DNA of 59,129 nucleotides from Pantoea sp. 18069 (GTDB lineage: Bacteria > Pseudomonadota > Gammaproteobacteria > Burkholderiales > Burkholderiaceae_C), in assembly GCF_902706035.1 (NCBI RefSeq), contig NZ_CACSJA010000033.1:1-59129 (forward strand), read 5' to 3'. Below, piece after piece: positions 25,730 to 35,134 of the stretch. Below the pieces are notes generated by a model. That model had not been told where the DNA came from, did no database searches, and was given only the letters and a program-made list of their open reading frames with translations. The first letter of the stretch is position 1, and each line of letters opens with the position of its first letter. Made by a program: the position numbers and the translations under genes.

Positions 25730-26242
25730 ATGTCCCAAGCGCAGGCACCTGAAGGGCGCGCCTGGATTGGCCTGGGTGCCAATCTCGGCGACCGCGGCGC
25801 GGCGCTGGCCCGCGCCGTCCAGGCGCTGGCTGCCATGCCCGCGACGCGCGTGGCGCAAGTCTCGGGGCTGTACGCGAGTGCGCCCATCGATGCCGGCGGC
25901 CCCGACTATCTCAATGCCGTGGTCGAGCTGGCCACCAGCCTCGCACCGCTGGACCTGCTGGACGCGCTGCAAGCCATCGAACAGGCGGCCGGGCGCGAGC
26001 GCCCTTACCGCAATGCGCCGCGCACGCTGGACCTGGACCTGCTGCTCTACGCCGACCAGCAGATCGCGTGCGAGCGCCTGGTGGTGCCGCATCCGCGCAT
26101 GGGCGAGCGCGCATTCGTGCTGCTGCCGCTGGCGGAGATCGCGCCTGAACGCGTCACGGCCGTGCAGCTGGAGGCTGTGGGGGATCAGCGGATTGAGCGG
26201 ATCGAAGGGCCTGAGTGGGTGGGGACTGTCAGCGGATTTTGA
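25730..26242 (+). CDS. folK: 2-Amino-4-hydroxy-6-hydroxymethyldihydropteridine pyrophosphokinase
   Basis: It transfers pyrophosphate from ATP to the pterin in folate synthesis. The 170-residue protein has IGLGANLGDR (about 13-22), SGLYASAPIDAGGPDYLNAV (about 44-63), and the signature RNAPRTLDLDLLLYAD (about 93-108) with the two Mg-binding Asp. The last gene of the HAD-pcnB-folK operon, the common betaproteobacterial arrangement. Confidence 0.96.
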   Translation: MSQAQAPEGRAWIGLGANLGDRGAALARAVQALAAMPATRVAQVSGLYASAPIDAGGPDYLNAVVELATSLAPLDLLDALQAIEQAAGRERPYRNAPRTLDLDLLLYADQQIACERLVVPHPRMGERAFVLLPLAEIAPERVTAVQLEAVGDQRIERIEGPEWVGTVSGF

Positions 26243-26261
26243 GGGCAGGCCGTTCACCCTT

Positions 26262-26297
26262 CTATCCTTCGACAGTCTCAGGACTCAGGGCGAATGG
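26262..26297. repeat. Short dispersed repeat R1 behind folK
   Basis: TATCCTTCGACAGTCTCAGG followed by ACTCAGGGCGAATGGGG, a member of the same family as 13772-13803. Confidence 0.55.
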
Positions 26298-26356
26298 GGA
26301 ATAGGTTGGGTGCTGCGATGTGCCAGCGGCCCATGCAGTGGGCGGGTATTCCTTAT

Positions 26357-26449
26357 GGGGGCACCGAGCAAGGGCCGTCCCGCAGCGACGGTGCCGTCCC
26401 CCTCCACCGAAGGATGAGAGGGGGAAGCGGCGAAGCCGCTCAGGGGGTG
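26357..26449. repeat. Dispersed intergenic repeat R2, copy 2
   Basis: GGGGCACCGAGCAAGGGCCG at the start, CCGCTCAGGGGGTG at the end, directly before the stop codon of the Bug-type gene (minus strand). It shares CTCCACCGAAGGATGAGAGG with copy 1. Confidence 0.7.
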
Positions 26450-27418
26450 TCAATCCACTTTCGCGCCCGAGGCTTTGACGACTTGTTGGTATTTCGTACG
26501 TTCGGCGGCCATGAACTGATCGAAGCCCGCAGGGCTCGAAGCCACGGGCTCGGCCATCAGCATCTCGAAGCGGGTCTTGGTTTCCGGTGCCTTGAGTGCG
26601 TCGGTGAACGCCTTGTTGAGCTTGTCGAGCACGGCCTGGGGCGTGCCTGCGGGAGCCACCAGGCCCCACCAGGTATCGATGGAGAAGCCGGGGAAGGTCT
26701 TGGACAGCGCGGGCACGCCGGGCAGCAGCGCGGTGGGCTCGAGCGATGTCACGGCCAGCGCCTTGAGCTTGCCCGAGCGGATGTTCGGGGCCGCCGCGGC
26801 CAGGTTGTCGATGTTGAAGTGGACTTCGCCCGACAGCAGCGCGAGCTGGGCCGGGTTGGCGCCGCGGTAGGGCACGTGCAGCGCGAAGATGCCGGCCTTT
26901 TGTTTGAGCATTTCACCGGCCAGGTGGCCTGCACTGCCGTTGCCGCCGCTGCCGTAGTTGAGCCTGCCCGGGTTGCTCTTGGCGTAGGCCAGCAGGTCGG
27001 CGATGGTCGCGATCTTCTGGCGTTCCGCGAAGTCGGCGTTCACCACCAGCACATTGGGCACGCGGACCATTTGCGTGATGCCGGCGAAGTCCTTGGCTGC
27101 GTCATAGGGCATGCGCGAGTAGAGCCAGGGGTTCACGGCGTGGGTGGCGGTCGCGGCCAGGCCGATGGTCAGGCCGTCGGGCGCAGCCTTGGCAATCGCA
27201 TCGGCGCCGATGTTGCCGCCGGCGCCGGCCTTGTTTTCAATGATCACCACACCCAGCGAATCGCGCACGCGTTCGGCGAGCGCGCGCGCCGTGATGTCGA
27301 GCGGTCCACCGGGTGCATAGGGCACGATCAGGCGAATGGGTTCTTGGGCTTGGGCGAGGGGGGCTGCCAGGGCCGCGGTGGCGGCGAGGAGCGAGAGGAG
27401 ACTGTTACGGCGATTCAT
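26450..27418 (-). CDS. Bug-type tripartite tricarboxylate transporter substrate-binding protein
   Basis: A periplasmic binding protein of 322 residues. The signal peptide MNRRNSLLSLLAATAALAAP ends at about AQAQ (residue 25). The mature part has the family blocks IRLIVPYAPGGPLDITARAL (about 28-47), VVIIENKAGAGGNIG, the DFA / NPGRLNYGSGGNGSAGHLAG region and WWGLVAPAGTP. Hundreds of these occur in Burkholderiales genomes, most as orphans for carboxylic acids or aromatics. No TctA/TctB membrane partner is nearby. Confidence 0.92.
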   Translation of the reverse strand: MNRRNSLLSLLAATAALAAPLAQAQEPIRLIVPYAPGGPLDITARALAERVRDSLGVVIIENKAGAGGNIGADAIAKAAPDGLTIGLAATATHAVNPWLYSRMPYDAAKDFAGITQMVRVPNVLVVNADFAERQKIATIADLLAYAKSNPGRLNYGSGGNGSAGHLAGEMLKQKAGIFALHVPYRGANPAQLALLSGEVHFNIDNLAAAAPNIRSGKLKALAVTSLEPTALLPGVPALSKTFPGFSIDTWWGLVAPAGTPQAVLDKLNKAFTDALKAPETKTRFEMLMAEPVASSPAGFDQFMAAERTKYQQVVKASGAKVD

Positions 27419-27615
27419 TGCCTATCCATTCTTGCAAAAAAACTGCTTCTCGTCGTCAGGAAAAACCATGCAATGCAGCTTTCTTGCGTGAATGCGTCGA
27501 TTTCGGGCCGCGTTCACGGCCCAAGCGTGGCTTGGCTCAGGCTTTGTGCGCGGTCGTGAGGCTGTGAATCACGGCGCTTCGCCGCCTACAAGGCATGAAA
27601 CCGGCGTGGCCCGGC

Positions 27616-28680
27616 TCAGGGGGCGGTGGATCCGTGCTTGTCTGCCTCCGACGTGAACGCGTCGGCATGGAACTCGTCCTCGGGCAGGCCGCCCTGGCGG
27701 GTATAGGCGGTGCGGGCCGAATCGACGACGATGGGCGCGCCGCAGGCATAGACCTGGTGGCCACTCAGATCGGCGAAATCGTCGAGCACCGCCTGGTGCA
27801 CATAGCCGGTGCGGCCGGTCCAGGCGTCTTCGGGCTGGGCATCGGAGACCACGGGCACATAGGTCAGGAAAGGCATGTTCGCGGCCTGCTCGCGCAGCCA
27901 GCTGTCGAGGTACAGGTCCTGCGGCCGGCGGCCGCCCCAGTAGAGCGTGGTCGGGCGCTTGAAGCCTATGTGCTGCATGTGCAGGATCAGCGCCTTGATG
28001 GGCGCAAAGCCCGTGCCCGACGCCAGCAGGACGACCGGCTTGTCGCTGTCCTCATGCAGGTGGAAGCTGCCGAACGGGCCTTCGATGCGCAGGATTTCCT
28101 TTTCCTTCATGGCCGCGAACACATGGTCGGTGAACTTGCCGCCGGGCATGTGCCGGATATGCAGTTCAATGCCCGGCGCGGTTTCCTGCAGATGGGGCGG
28201 CGTGGCCATCGAGTAGGCGCGGCGTGCGCCGTCGCGCATGATGAATTCGACATACTGGCCCGCGTGGTAGCGGAATTTCTCCATCGCCGGCAGTTGCAGA
28301 CGCACCTGCATCACGTCGTGCGCCATTTTCTCCAGCGCCGCCACGCGCACCGGCATCTTCTTGACCGGGAACGCGCTTTCATCGGTGACCTGGCGCGATT
28401 CGAGCACCACATCGCTTTGCGCCGTGGCACAGCAGGTCAGCACAAAGCCCGCGGCCTCGTCTTCGGGGCTCAAGGCCTTGGCCTGGTGCGTGCCATGCAC
28501 CACGCTGCCGCTGAGTTTCTTGCACTTGCACGAGCCGCAGGCACCGTCCTTGCAGCCATAGGGCATGCCCACGCCGGCGCGGATGGCGGCGGCCAGAATG
28601 GTTTCATCGCCCTGGCTCGCAAAGGCGCGACCACTGGGCTGCACGGTGATCTGGTGGGTGGGGTTCGCAATCAAGGTCAT
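27616..28680 (-). CDS. 2Fe-2S ferredoxin / FAD-NAD(P) reductase flavoprotein
   Basis: A 354-residue electron-transfer protein. The N-terminal plant-type ferredoxin domain (about 8-95) has CKDGACGSCKCKK with a further Cys in LTCC. Next come the FAD domain with RAYSMATPP (RxYS motif, about 160) and the NAD domain with LLASGTGFAPIKALI (about 223-237), and C-terminal CGAP. It matches the CDP-6-deoxy-delta-3,4-glucoseen reductase-like group and oxygenase reductases. It could supply electrons to oxygenases, but no oxygenase partner is adjacent; the Rieske gene at 42.7 kb is far away and of different base composition. Confidence 0.88.
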   Translation of the reverse strand: MTLIANPTHQITVQPSGRAFASQGDETILAAAIRAGVGMPYGCKDGACGSCKCKKLSGSVVHGTHQAKALSPEDEAAGFVLTCCATAQSDVVLESRQVTDESAFPVKKMPVRVAALEKMAHDVMQVRLQLPAMEKFRYHAGQYVEFIMRDGARRAYSMATPPHLQETAPGIELHIRHMPGGKFTDHVFAAMKEKEILRIEGPFGSFHLHEDSDKPVVLLASGTGFAPIKALILHMQHIGFKRPTTLYWGGRRPQDLYLDSWLREQAANMPFLTYVPVVSDAQPEDAWTGRTGYVHQAVLDDFADLSGHQVYACGAPIVVDSARTAYTRQGGLPEDEFHADAFTSEADKHGSTAP

Positions 28681-28750
28681 GTTCTCGTTATCCTAGGAGC
28701 TTTTTCTGGGTCTGCCAGTGGGATGGCCGGCCCGCACAACAGGGTGAATT

Positions 28751-29685
28751 TTGCCTTCAAACCAAAACCCTCTCGGGGCGCGGCCGGCGCGCTTTCGCCG
28801 CCAGCGCCTGCTGATCATCGGCTGTGGCGATGTGGGCCAGCGCGTGGCCAAGGCCCAGCGCGGCGTGCGGCTGCTGGCGCTGACCTCGTCGCCCGAGCGC
28901 CGCGCTGAACTGCGCGCGCTGGGCATCACGCCGCTGCTGGGCAATCTCGACGATGCGCGCAGCCTGCGGCGCCTCGCGGGCCTGGGCACGCGCGTACTGC
29001 ACCTCGCGCCGCCGCCGGCCGCGTCCGAGGAAACGCCGCGCTGGTGGCTGGACCCGCGCACCACGGCGCTGGTGCAGGCGTTGCGCCGGCGCGGCCTGCC
29101 GCAGGGCCTGGTCTATGCCTCGACCAGCGGCGTCTATGGCGACTGCGGCGGCGCCTGGGTCGACGAAAGCCGCCCGCCTGCGGCGCGCACCGGGCGGGCC
29201 ATGCGCCGCGTCAACGCCGAGCGCACGCTGCGCTGGGCGGGCAGGCAAGGCCTGCGCGCGAGCATTTTGCGCATTCCCGGCATTTATGCGCCCGACCGTG
29301 CGGGCGGCACGCCGCGCGCGCGGCTGCTGCGCGGCACGCCGGTATTGCGCAGCGAAGACGATGTCTATACCAACCATATCCATGCCGATGACCTCGCGCG
29401 TGCCTGCCAGGCGGCGCTGTGGCGCGGCAGCGCGCAGCGCGTCTACAACGTGGCCGACGCCAGCGCCATGCGCATGGGCGATTATTTCGATCTGGCCGCC
29501 GACCTGTATGGCCTGCCGCGCCCGCCCCGGGTCTCGCGCAGCCAGGCCCAGGGCGAGCTGCCGCTGACCCTGCTGAGCTTCATGGGGGAATCGCGCCGGC
29601 TGCGCACCAGGCGCATGGCGCTCGAATTGCGCGTCGCGCTGCGCTATCCGACGGTGGCGCAGGGGCTGCAAGGCAAGCCCGTGCG

Positions 29686-29689
<4 letters not shown>
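28751..29689 (+). CDS. NAD(P)-dependent SDR/epimerase family protein
   Basis: A 312-residue protein with a Rossmann fold: RLLIIGCGDVGQRVAK (about 19-34), the catalytic-like segment YASTSGVYGDCGGAWVDESR (about 121-140), a Tyr that would normally be in YxxxK replaced by RAMRRVNAE, and LRIPGIYAPDR (about 172-182). It resembles atypical extended SDRs of the YeeZ type in which the catalytic Tyr/Lys are not kept, so a redox reaction is uncertain. The only fitting start is TTG at 28751, with AGGGTGA just upstream. Confidence 0.82.
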
Positions 29690-30369
<680 letters not shown>

Positions 30370-30381
30370 GGCCTGCGGATA

Positions 30382-30942
30382 TCAACTGCCGCGGTCGCCA
30401 CGCGGCACGCCTGGCAGTCCTCCATCGCGGCGATCGCCGTCGCGCGGGCCGCCTTCGCGGGGACCGCGGCGGTCGTCATTGCGTTGCGGTGGCCGCTGCT
30501 GCTGCTGGGCACGCTGGCGCTCGGCCTGGGCCCGTTGTTGCTGCTGCTGCGCACGCTGGCGTTCGGCCTGGGCGCGTTGCTGTTCGCGCTGACGCTCGAC
30601 CTGGTGGCGTTCGCGTTCAGCCTGTGCACGCTGGCGCTCCGCATGGGCGCGCTGCTCGCGTTGCATGCGCTCGCGTTCGCGCGCCATGCGCATGCGTTCC
30701 TGCTCGCGGCGCTCATGCTCGCGCCAGGCGCGTTCGTCGCGTCGGTCGGGCACGACATAGATCGGGCTGCTGCGGTAGATGGTCGTGGGTTGCTCATACA
30801 CGATCGTTCCGGGCGCGTTGTAGACCCGGCCCGGGCCGACGTGCCCCGGGCCGTCGTAGTAGGGCTCTGGCGGCAACACACAGCCCGTGACCAAGGTGGC
30901 CAGGACACTGGCGGCCAGAAGGCGGATGGAAGTATTGCGCAT
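30382..30942 (-). CDS. Lipoprotein with a Gln/Arg/Glu-rich coiled coil
   Basis: A 186-residue protein with signal peptide MRNTSIRLLAASVLATLVTG and lipobox LVTGC (Cys21). After a Gly/Pro/Tyr stretch (22-60), residues about 70-150 form a long charged helix of repeats based on RAQAERQRAQQQQQ; the C-terminus is Arg/Asp/Gly-rich and unordered (PREGGPRDGDRRDGG). Probably an envelope lipoprotein; function unknown. The start at 30942 has GGAG upstream; the longer frame to 31422 is antisense to the riboswitch. It is followed after 12 bp by the DUF4124 gene, so both are likely one transcript. Confidence 0.8.
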   Translation of the reverse strand: MRNTSIRLLAASVLATLVTGCVLPPEPYYDGPGHVGPGRVYNAPGTIVYEQPTTIYRSSPIYVVPDRRDERAWREHERREQERMRMARERERMQREQRAHAERQRAQAERERHQVERQREQQRAQAERQRAQQQQQRAQAERQRAQQQQRPPQRNDDRRGPREGGPRDGDRRDGGLPGVPRGDRGS

Positions 30943-31221
30943 AGGTCTCCGTCGTGTGGTGTATCCCAGGTGGCACGGCGACAAGGCCGCTGTGCGCCGC
31001 GGATGCGGTGGGCGCCCCGCATGGCTGGCCTGGGGCGCAATGCGGTGGGGCCCGCGATGCTTTACTGTTATACGCGCGGCCTGCGCTTTTGGTTGACGGA
31101 AAAGATGCTGTTGCACCAGCTTTGCCTTGGCGCCATGGTTGTATCCATATGCATCTTCAATAGTCCACGATGCGCAGAACAGTTTTGCGCGCAGCTTGCG
31201 GCAAGGCCCGCCATGTGCCGA

Positions 31222-31227
31222 TAGAAT
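31222..31227 (+). promoter_or_regulatory. Possible -10 box before the FMN riboswitch
   Basis: TAGAAT about 27 nt before the first riboswitch stem. The nearest -35-like sequence (TTGCGG, 31196-31201) is 20 bp away, longer than ideal. Confidence 0.35.
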
Positions 31228-31253
31228 CAACAACGGCCCCCGCGTGGGGCCAG

Positions 31254-31416
31254 CGTTCTCAGGGCGGGGTGTGATTCCCCACCGGCGGTATCTGTGGCCT
31301 GACCACAGCAGCCCGCGAGCGCCTGTGACCTCTGCGCAGCGATGCGTGCCGGTCACAGGGTCAGCAGACCTGGTGAGACTCCAGGGCCGACGGTCATAGT
31401 CCGGATGAAAGAGATC
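31254..31416 (+). ncRNA. FMN riboswitch (RFN element)
   Basis: All conserved parts are readable in order: TCAGGGCGGGGTG-ATTCCCC-ACCGGCGGTA (31259-31290), AGCCCGCGAGCGC (about 31310-31322), a variable G/C stem, GGTCAGCAGACCTGGTGAGA (about 31359-31378), CCAGGGCCGACGGTCATAGT (31381-31400) and CCGGATGAAAGAGA. The aptamer binds flavin mononucleotide and lowers expression of the downstream gene. About 100 nt follow before the ribH start; the G/C-rich part (31430-31490) may hold the expression platform, but a clean terminator with T run is absent, which speaks for translational control. Confidence 0.95.
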
Positions 31417-31516
31417 GCGCATTTCCTCGCAGCCGCAGTGCGCCCGAATTTCGGCCCTGTGGCCGCGCAGCTTCGCGCGCGCCCTGATTCATGTTGTCAA
31501 CGTTGATCTACTTGTC

Positions 31517-32044
31517 ATGAATCAGACTTCCACTGCTGTCGTTTCCTCCATTTCTTCCGCCGTTGCCACGGCCCCTGCCTGGGGTGGCGTGGCGCGCAAC
31601 AGCCGCGTTGCGGTGATCTGCGCGAGCTGGCACACCGACGTCGTGCACCAGGCGCGCGACGCGCTGGTCGGCGAGCTGACCCAGCAAGGCATGCCGGCCA
31701 CGCAGATCGCGCATTTCGACGTGCCGGGCGCGTTCGAGATCCCGCTGATGGCCAAGCGCCTGGCGCTCAGCGGCCGCTTCGACGCGATCATCGGCTGCGC
31801 GCTGGTGGTCAATGGCGGCATCTACCGCCACGAGTTCGTCTCCAGCGCCGTGATCGACGGCCTGATGCGCGTGCAGCTCGACACCGACGTGCCGGTGCTG
31901 TCGGCTGTGCTCACGCCGCGCGACTTCCACGAGCATGCCGACCACCTCGAGTTCTTCCGCTCCCACTTCGTCAAGAAGGGCGTCGAAGTCGCGCAGTCGT
32001 GCCTGGGCGCAATCGCGCAGTTGCAGCGCGTAGAGGCAGGCTAA
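31517..32044 (+). CDS. ribH: 6,7-Dimethyl-8-ribityllumazine synthase, RibH2-like
   Basis: It condenses the butanone phosphate with the ribitylamino-pyrimidine to lumazine, the penultimate riboflavin step. The 175-residue protein has ICASWHTDVVHQARDALVGE (about 35-54), VPGAFEIPLMAKRLA (about 70-84), ALVVNGGIYRHEFVSSAVID (about 94-113) and LTPRDFHEHADHLEFFRSHF (about 128-147). The IYRHEFV block, where the canonical enzyme has a GxTxHfd-like sequence, points to the decameric type II enzyme known from Brucella and rhizobia. It sits alone behind an FMN riboswitch, without ribBA or ribE. The first 25 residues are a Ser/Ala-rich extension. Confidence 0.9.
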   Translation: MNQTSTAVVSSISSAVATAPAWGGVARNSRVAVICASWHTDVVHQARDALVGELTQQGMPATQIAHFDVPGAFEIPLMAKRLALSGRFDAIIGCALVVNGGIYRHEFVSSAVIDGLMRVQLDTDVPVLSAVLTPRDFHEHADHLEFFRSHFVKKGVEVAQSCLGAIAQLQRVEAG

Positions 32045-32064
32045 ATCGTGCACCCGTTCCGAGC

Positions 32065-32373
32065 GTGGTGCGCGCCTATGTGCAGGACGCGCAGCAGACC
32101 GTGGCGGGCAGCCCCGCATCTACGCGGATTGCATGCGCGGCGCGCGCGCGATCCGGGACGGCACCAAGGCCGCAGGCGTCAAGCGATCTGCTCAAGAAAT
32201 TGCAGGAGCGCCAGCGCGAGTGGGCGTTGCTGAGCCCGCCCATCGGCTTGCGGCCCGGCGAGCGCGGCCAGCGCACCGGCCACTACCGCGTGGGCCAGGG
32301 CCAGCCGCTGATGAACGGCGACCAGCCCGGCAGCATTTCTGCCACCGATCTGGCCGTGGTCGACGAACTCTAG
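32065..32373 (+). CDS. Hypothetical protein, possibly frame-damaged
   Basis: An open frame of 102 codons starting at GTG 32065, 20 bp after ribH. The C-terminal half (SDLLKKLQERQREWALLSPP, GHYRVGQGQPLMNGDQPGS) looks like genuine protein. Between about 32117 and 32183 a second frame gives a more natural reading (RIYADCMRGARAIRDGTKAA), so two compensating indels may have altered the middle. No family was recognised, and no Shine-Dalgarno sequence is seen. Confidence 0.3.
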   Translation: MVRAYVQDAQQTVAGSPASTRIACAARARSGTAPRPQASSDLLKKLQERQREWALLSPPIGLRPGERGQRTGHYRVGQGQPLMNGDQPGSISATDLAVVDEL

Positions 32374-32460
32374 CGCCCGGCCCATGTGTGCGCGCGCTTC
32401 ACGATTGCTCATTGAGGCGTTGCCGGCGCCGGCGGGGCAACTGCCCGCTGCGGCATAAGG

Positions 32461-32487
32461 GCACTTGCGCTGCAGGCGCGCAAGTGC
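32461..32487. other. Perfect 10-bp inverted repeat upstream of sotB
   Basis: GCACTTGCGC (32461-32470), 7-nt spacer, GCGCAAGTGC (32478-32487). No T run follows. It could be an operator for sotB, whose start lies about 90 bp downstream, or an RNA hairpin. Confidence 0.45.
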
Positions 32488-32578
32488 GCATGGGCGGCTA
32501 TGCTCCGGGCCGAGCCTCCCGGCGCAGGGAGGCGCCAACGGTCCCTAGCGTCTCTACTGCGTGCCTCGCGCGCCCCCC

Positions 32579-33772
32579 ATGTCTACTCCTTCCTCTCAAC
32601 AACCCACCTCCTGGCTGGCGGTGGTCGCTTTGGCCATTGCGGCCTTTGTTTTCAATACCAGTGAATTCGTGCCTGTCGGCCTGCTCAGCGGCATAGGTGC
32701 GAGCTTTGGCCTGCCGACCGGGCAGGTCGGGCTGATGCTGACCGTCTACGCCTGGATCGTCGCGCTGGCTTCGCTGCCCTGCATGTTGCTGACCCGGCAT
32801 GTCGAGCGGCGCCGACTGCTGATGGGCGTGCTGCTGGTGTTCATCGTGAGCCATCTGCTGTCGGGCATCGCCACCAGCTATGCGCTGCTGCTGGTCAGCC
32901 GCGTCGGTGTGGCCTTGTCGCACGCCGTTTTCTGGGCCATCACGGCGTCGCTCGCGGTGCGCCTCGCACCCGAGGGCAAGAAGGCGCAGGCGCTGAGCCT
33001 GCTTGCCGTGGGTACTTCGGCGGCCATGGTGCTGGGCATTCCGCTGGGCCGCGTGGTGGGCGAACTGCTGGGCTGGCGCACCACGTTCATGGCGATAGGC
33101 GCCGTCGCGGCGCTGGCCATGCTGTGCCTGGCGCGGCTGCTGCCGCTGCTGCCCAGCGAGAACGCGGGGTCGCTGAGCAGCGTTCCCATGCTGCTGCGCC
33201 GCAAGTCGCTGGTCTGGCTGTATGTGCTGCTCGCGGTCATGATCACGGCGCAGTTCACGACCTACAGCTATATCGAACCGTTCATGCAGACCGTGGCCGG
33301 GCTGGGCAGCGACAGCATCACGCTGGCGCTGCTGCTGTTTGGCGGCATGGGCCTGGTCGGCAGCCTGCTGTTCAGCCGCTGGGGCATGCGCTATCCGCGC
33401 CGCTTCCTGCTCAGCGCCTGCGCAGTACTGGTGCTGTGCCTGTGGCTTCTGCTCCCCGCAGCGGCCCATGCCGCAGGCTTGTATGCCGTGGTTTCGGTCT
33501 GGGGCATTGGCATGATCTGCTTTGGCCTGGCCATACAGTCCCAGGTGCTGCGCCAGGCGTCGGATGCGACCGATGTCGGCATGGCGATGTTCTCGGGCAT
33601 CTACAACATCGGCATCGGCGGTGGCGCGCTGCTGGGCAGCCAGGTCATCCAGCAGGGATCGCTGGTGCACATTGGCTGGGCCGGCGGCGCGCTGGCCCTG
33701 GCCGGGCTGCTGTGGTGCGCCTGGGCCGGCGCGCGCAAAACTCTGAAGGCGGGCCCCCCTGTGCTTGCCTAA
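32579..33772 (+). CDS. sotB: Sugar efflux transporter SotB (MFS)
   Basis: A 397-residue inner-membrane exporter with 12 hydrophobic segments, close in sequence to E. coli SotB (YdeA), which exports arabinose and IPTG-like sugars. Family-specific stretches are NTSEFVPVGLLSGIG (about 27-41), RVGVALSHAVFWAITASLAV (about 105-124), KKAQALSLLAVGTSAAMVLG and ATDVGMAMFSGIYNIGIGGG (about 336-355). The start at 32579 (MSTPSSQQ) gives the family length; 32561 would add six residues. Confidence 0.92.
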   Translation: MSTPSSQQPTSWLAVVALAIAAFVFNTSEFVPVGLLSGIGASFGLPTGQVGLMLTVYAWIVALASLPCMLLTRHVERRRLLMGVLLVFIVSHLLSGIATSYALLLVSRVGVALSHAVFWAITASLAVRLAPEGKKAQALSLLAVGTSAAMVLGIPLGRVVGELLGWRTTFMAIGAVAALAMLCLARLLPLLPSENAGSLSSVPMLLRRKSLVWLYVLLAVMITAQFTTYSYIEPFMQTVAGLGSDSITLALLLFGGMGLVGSLLFSRWGMRYPRRFLLSACAVLVLCLWLLLPAAAHAAGLYAVVSVWGIGMICFGLAIQSQVLRQASDATDVGMAMFSGIYNIGIGGGALLGSQVIQQGSLVHIGWAGGALALAGLLWCAWAGARKTLKAGPPVLA

Positions 33773-33891
33773 AAATCAGGCAGCCATTGAATTTCCCTGG
33801 CCCGACAGCGACTTGGGCCCCTTATCCCTGGTAACGGGCGGACTTGTCCACATGCTTGGGGGCCTTGCGCGGGGATAACTTTCCCCCGCAT

Positions 33892-34605
33892 TCACCGCCC
33901 CAGCAGCGCCAGGCACAGCGGCATCAGCAGCGCCGTCGCCACGCCGTTCAAGCCCATGGCCAGCGCCGCGAACGCGCCCATGGTCGGGTGGATCTGCAGC
34001 GCGCGCGCCGTGCCGATCGCATGTGCGCTCAGGCCCAGCGCGAAGCCCTGCTCGGCGGGGTCGGTGGAGCGCAGCAGGCGTATCAGCAAGGGCGCGAGCA
34101 TCGCGCCCGCGATGCCTGTGATCGCCACCGCCACCGCGGCCAGCGAGGCCGTGGCGCCATAGCGCTCGGCCATGGGCAGCGCGATCGGAATCGTCGCCGA
34201 TTTGGGCGCGAGCGCCATCAATGTCGAATCGCTCGCGCCGAACACCCAGCCCAGGCCCAGCGCCGAGAGCAGGGCCACGCTGCAACCCACGAGCAAGGCC
34301 ACGGTCAGGGGCAGCCACAGCGCACGGATGCGCGCGCGCTGGGCATACAGCGGCAGTGCCAGCGCCACGGTCGCGGGGCCGATCAGCAGGGCCAGCGGTG
34401 CGACGCCGCTGCGGTAGGTCGCATAGGACGTGCCCGTGAGCAGCAGCACGCCGACCACGACGACCACGGCCGTGAACACCGGAATCAGCAGCGGGTGGCA
34501 GCCGCTGCGCCGGTACAGCGCCATCGCGGCAAGGTAGCAGCCCAGGGTCAGCACCAGCCAGGGCAGCGGCGAGGCGGCGAGCCAGGATCCGATGGCGGTG
34601 CTCAT
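33892..34605 (-). CDS. LrgB/CidB family membrane protein
   Basis: A 237-residue membrane protein of the LrgB family, which acts with LrgA/CidA in holin-like control of murein hydrolase export and, in several bacteria, in pyruvate or glycolate transport. Key stretches are MALAPKSATIPIALPMAERY (about 132-151), with the TxPIA segment, and LSAHAIGTARALQ (about 196-208). Its ATG overlaps the stop of the partner gene as ATGA. The frame continues upstream to 35055 antisense to other sequence, which was rejected. Confidence 0.92.
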   Translation of the reverse strand: MSTAIGSWLAASPLPWLVLTLGCYLAAMALYRRSGCHPLLIPVFTAVVVVVGVLLLTGTSYATYRSGVAPLALLIGPATVALALPLYAQRARIRALWLPLTVALLVGCSVALLSALGLGWVFGASDSTLMALAPKSATIPIALPMAERYGATASLAAVAVAITGIAGAMLAPLLIRLLRSTDPAEQGFALGLSAHAIGTARALQIHPTMGAFAALAMGLNGVATALLMPLCLALLGR

Positions 34606-34958
34606 GACCGGACCTTTTTCGCCTGCCAGCGCAGCATCCAGCGAAAGCTCAGCAGCGTTGCGACGAAGGTGAGCGCGGCGCCGAGAATGCAGGCCAGCAC
34701 GAACGGCTGCCATTGGCGCGCAAGGTTGTCGAACTCGAGCATCACGCCCGCGATCACGGGAATGAACAGCAGCATCATGTTCTGCAGCAGCACGCTGCCC
34801 ACGCGCTCGAGCGCTGGCGGCGTGCGGCCGTGGACGACCAGCGCCGCGAGCAGCAGCAGCGTGCCGACCAGCGCCCCGGGCAGAGGCAGGTGGGTGAAGT
34901 GAACGACGGCTTCTCCTAGCAGTTGAAGCGCAAACAGGGCGGTGATGGCGTAGAGCAT
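34602..34958 (-). CDS. CidA/LrgA family protein
   Basis: A 118-residue holin-like membrane protein with four hydrophobic segments. The family segment LPLPGALVGTLLLLAAL (about 24-40) and the LFIPVIAGVMLEF stretch (about 64-76) are clear. It is the upstream partner of the LrgB-like gene, with a 4-bp overlap. The start MLYAITALFA at 34958 fits family members; the frame extends to 35015 without homology. Confidence 0.9.
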   Translation of the reverse strand: MLYAITALFALQLLGEAVVHFTHLPLPGALVGTLLLLAALVVHGRTPPALERVGSVLLQNMMLLFIPVIAGVMLEFDNLARQWQPFVLACILGAALTFVATLLSFRWMLRWQAKKVRS

Positions 34959-35134
34959 GGGCGATGAACAAGAAGCGGGCGGTATGCGCCTTTGCGGCGC
35001 GCGCAGGGCGATCATCGCAGGCTGGCGCCGAATGCGCCGGCAGACGCTTGCGCATCCGTGCTCAAGAGAATACGCTGGAGACCTGTTACCGCTTCCCGAT
35101 CAACCGGCTGCAAGCCCGTAGCCAGGAAAGTGCC

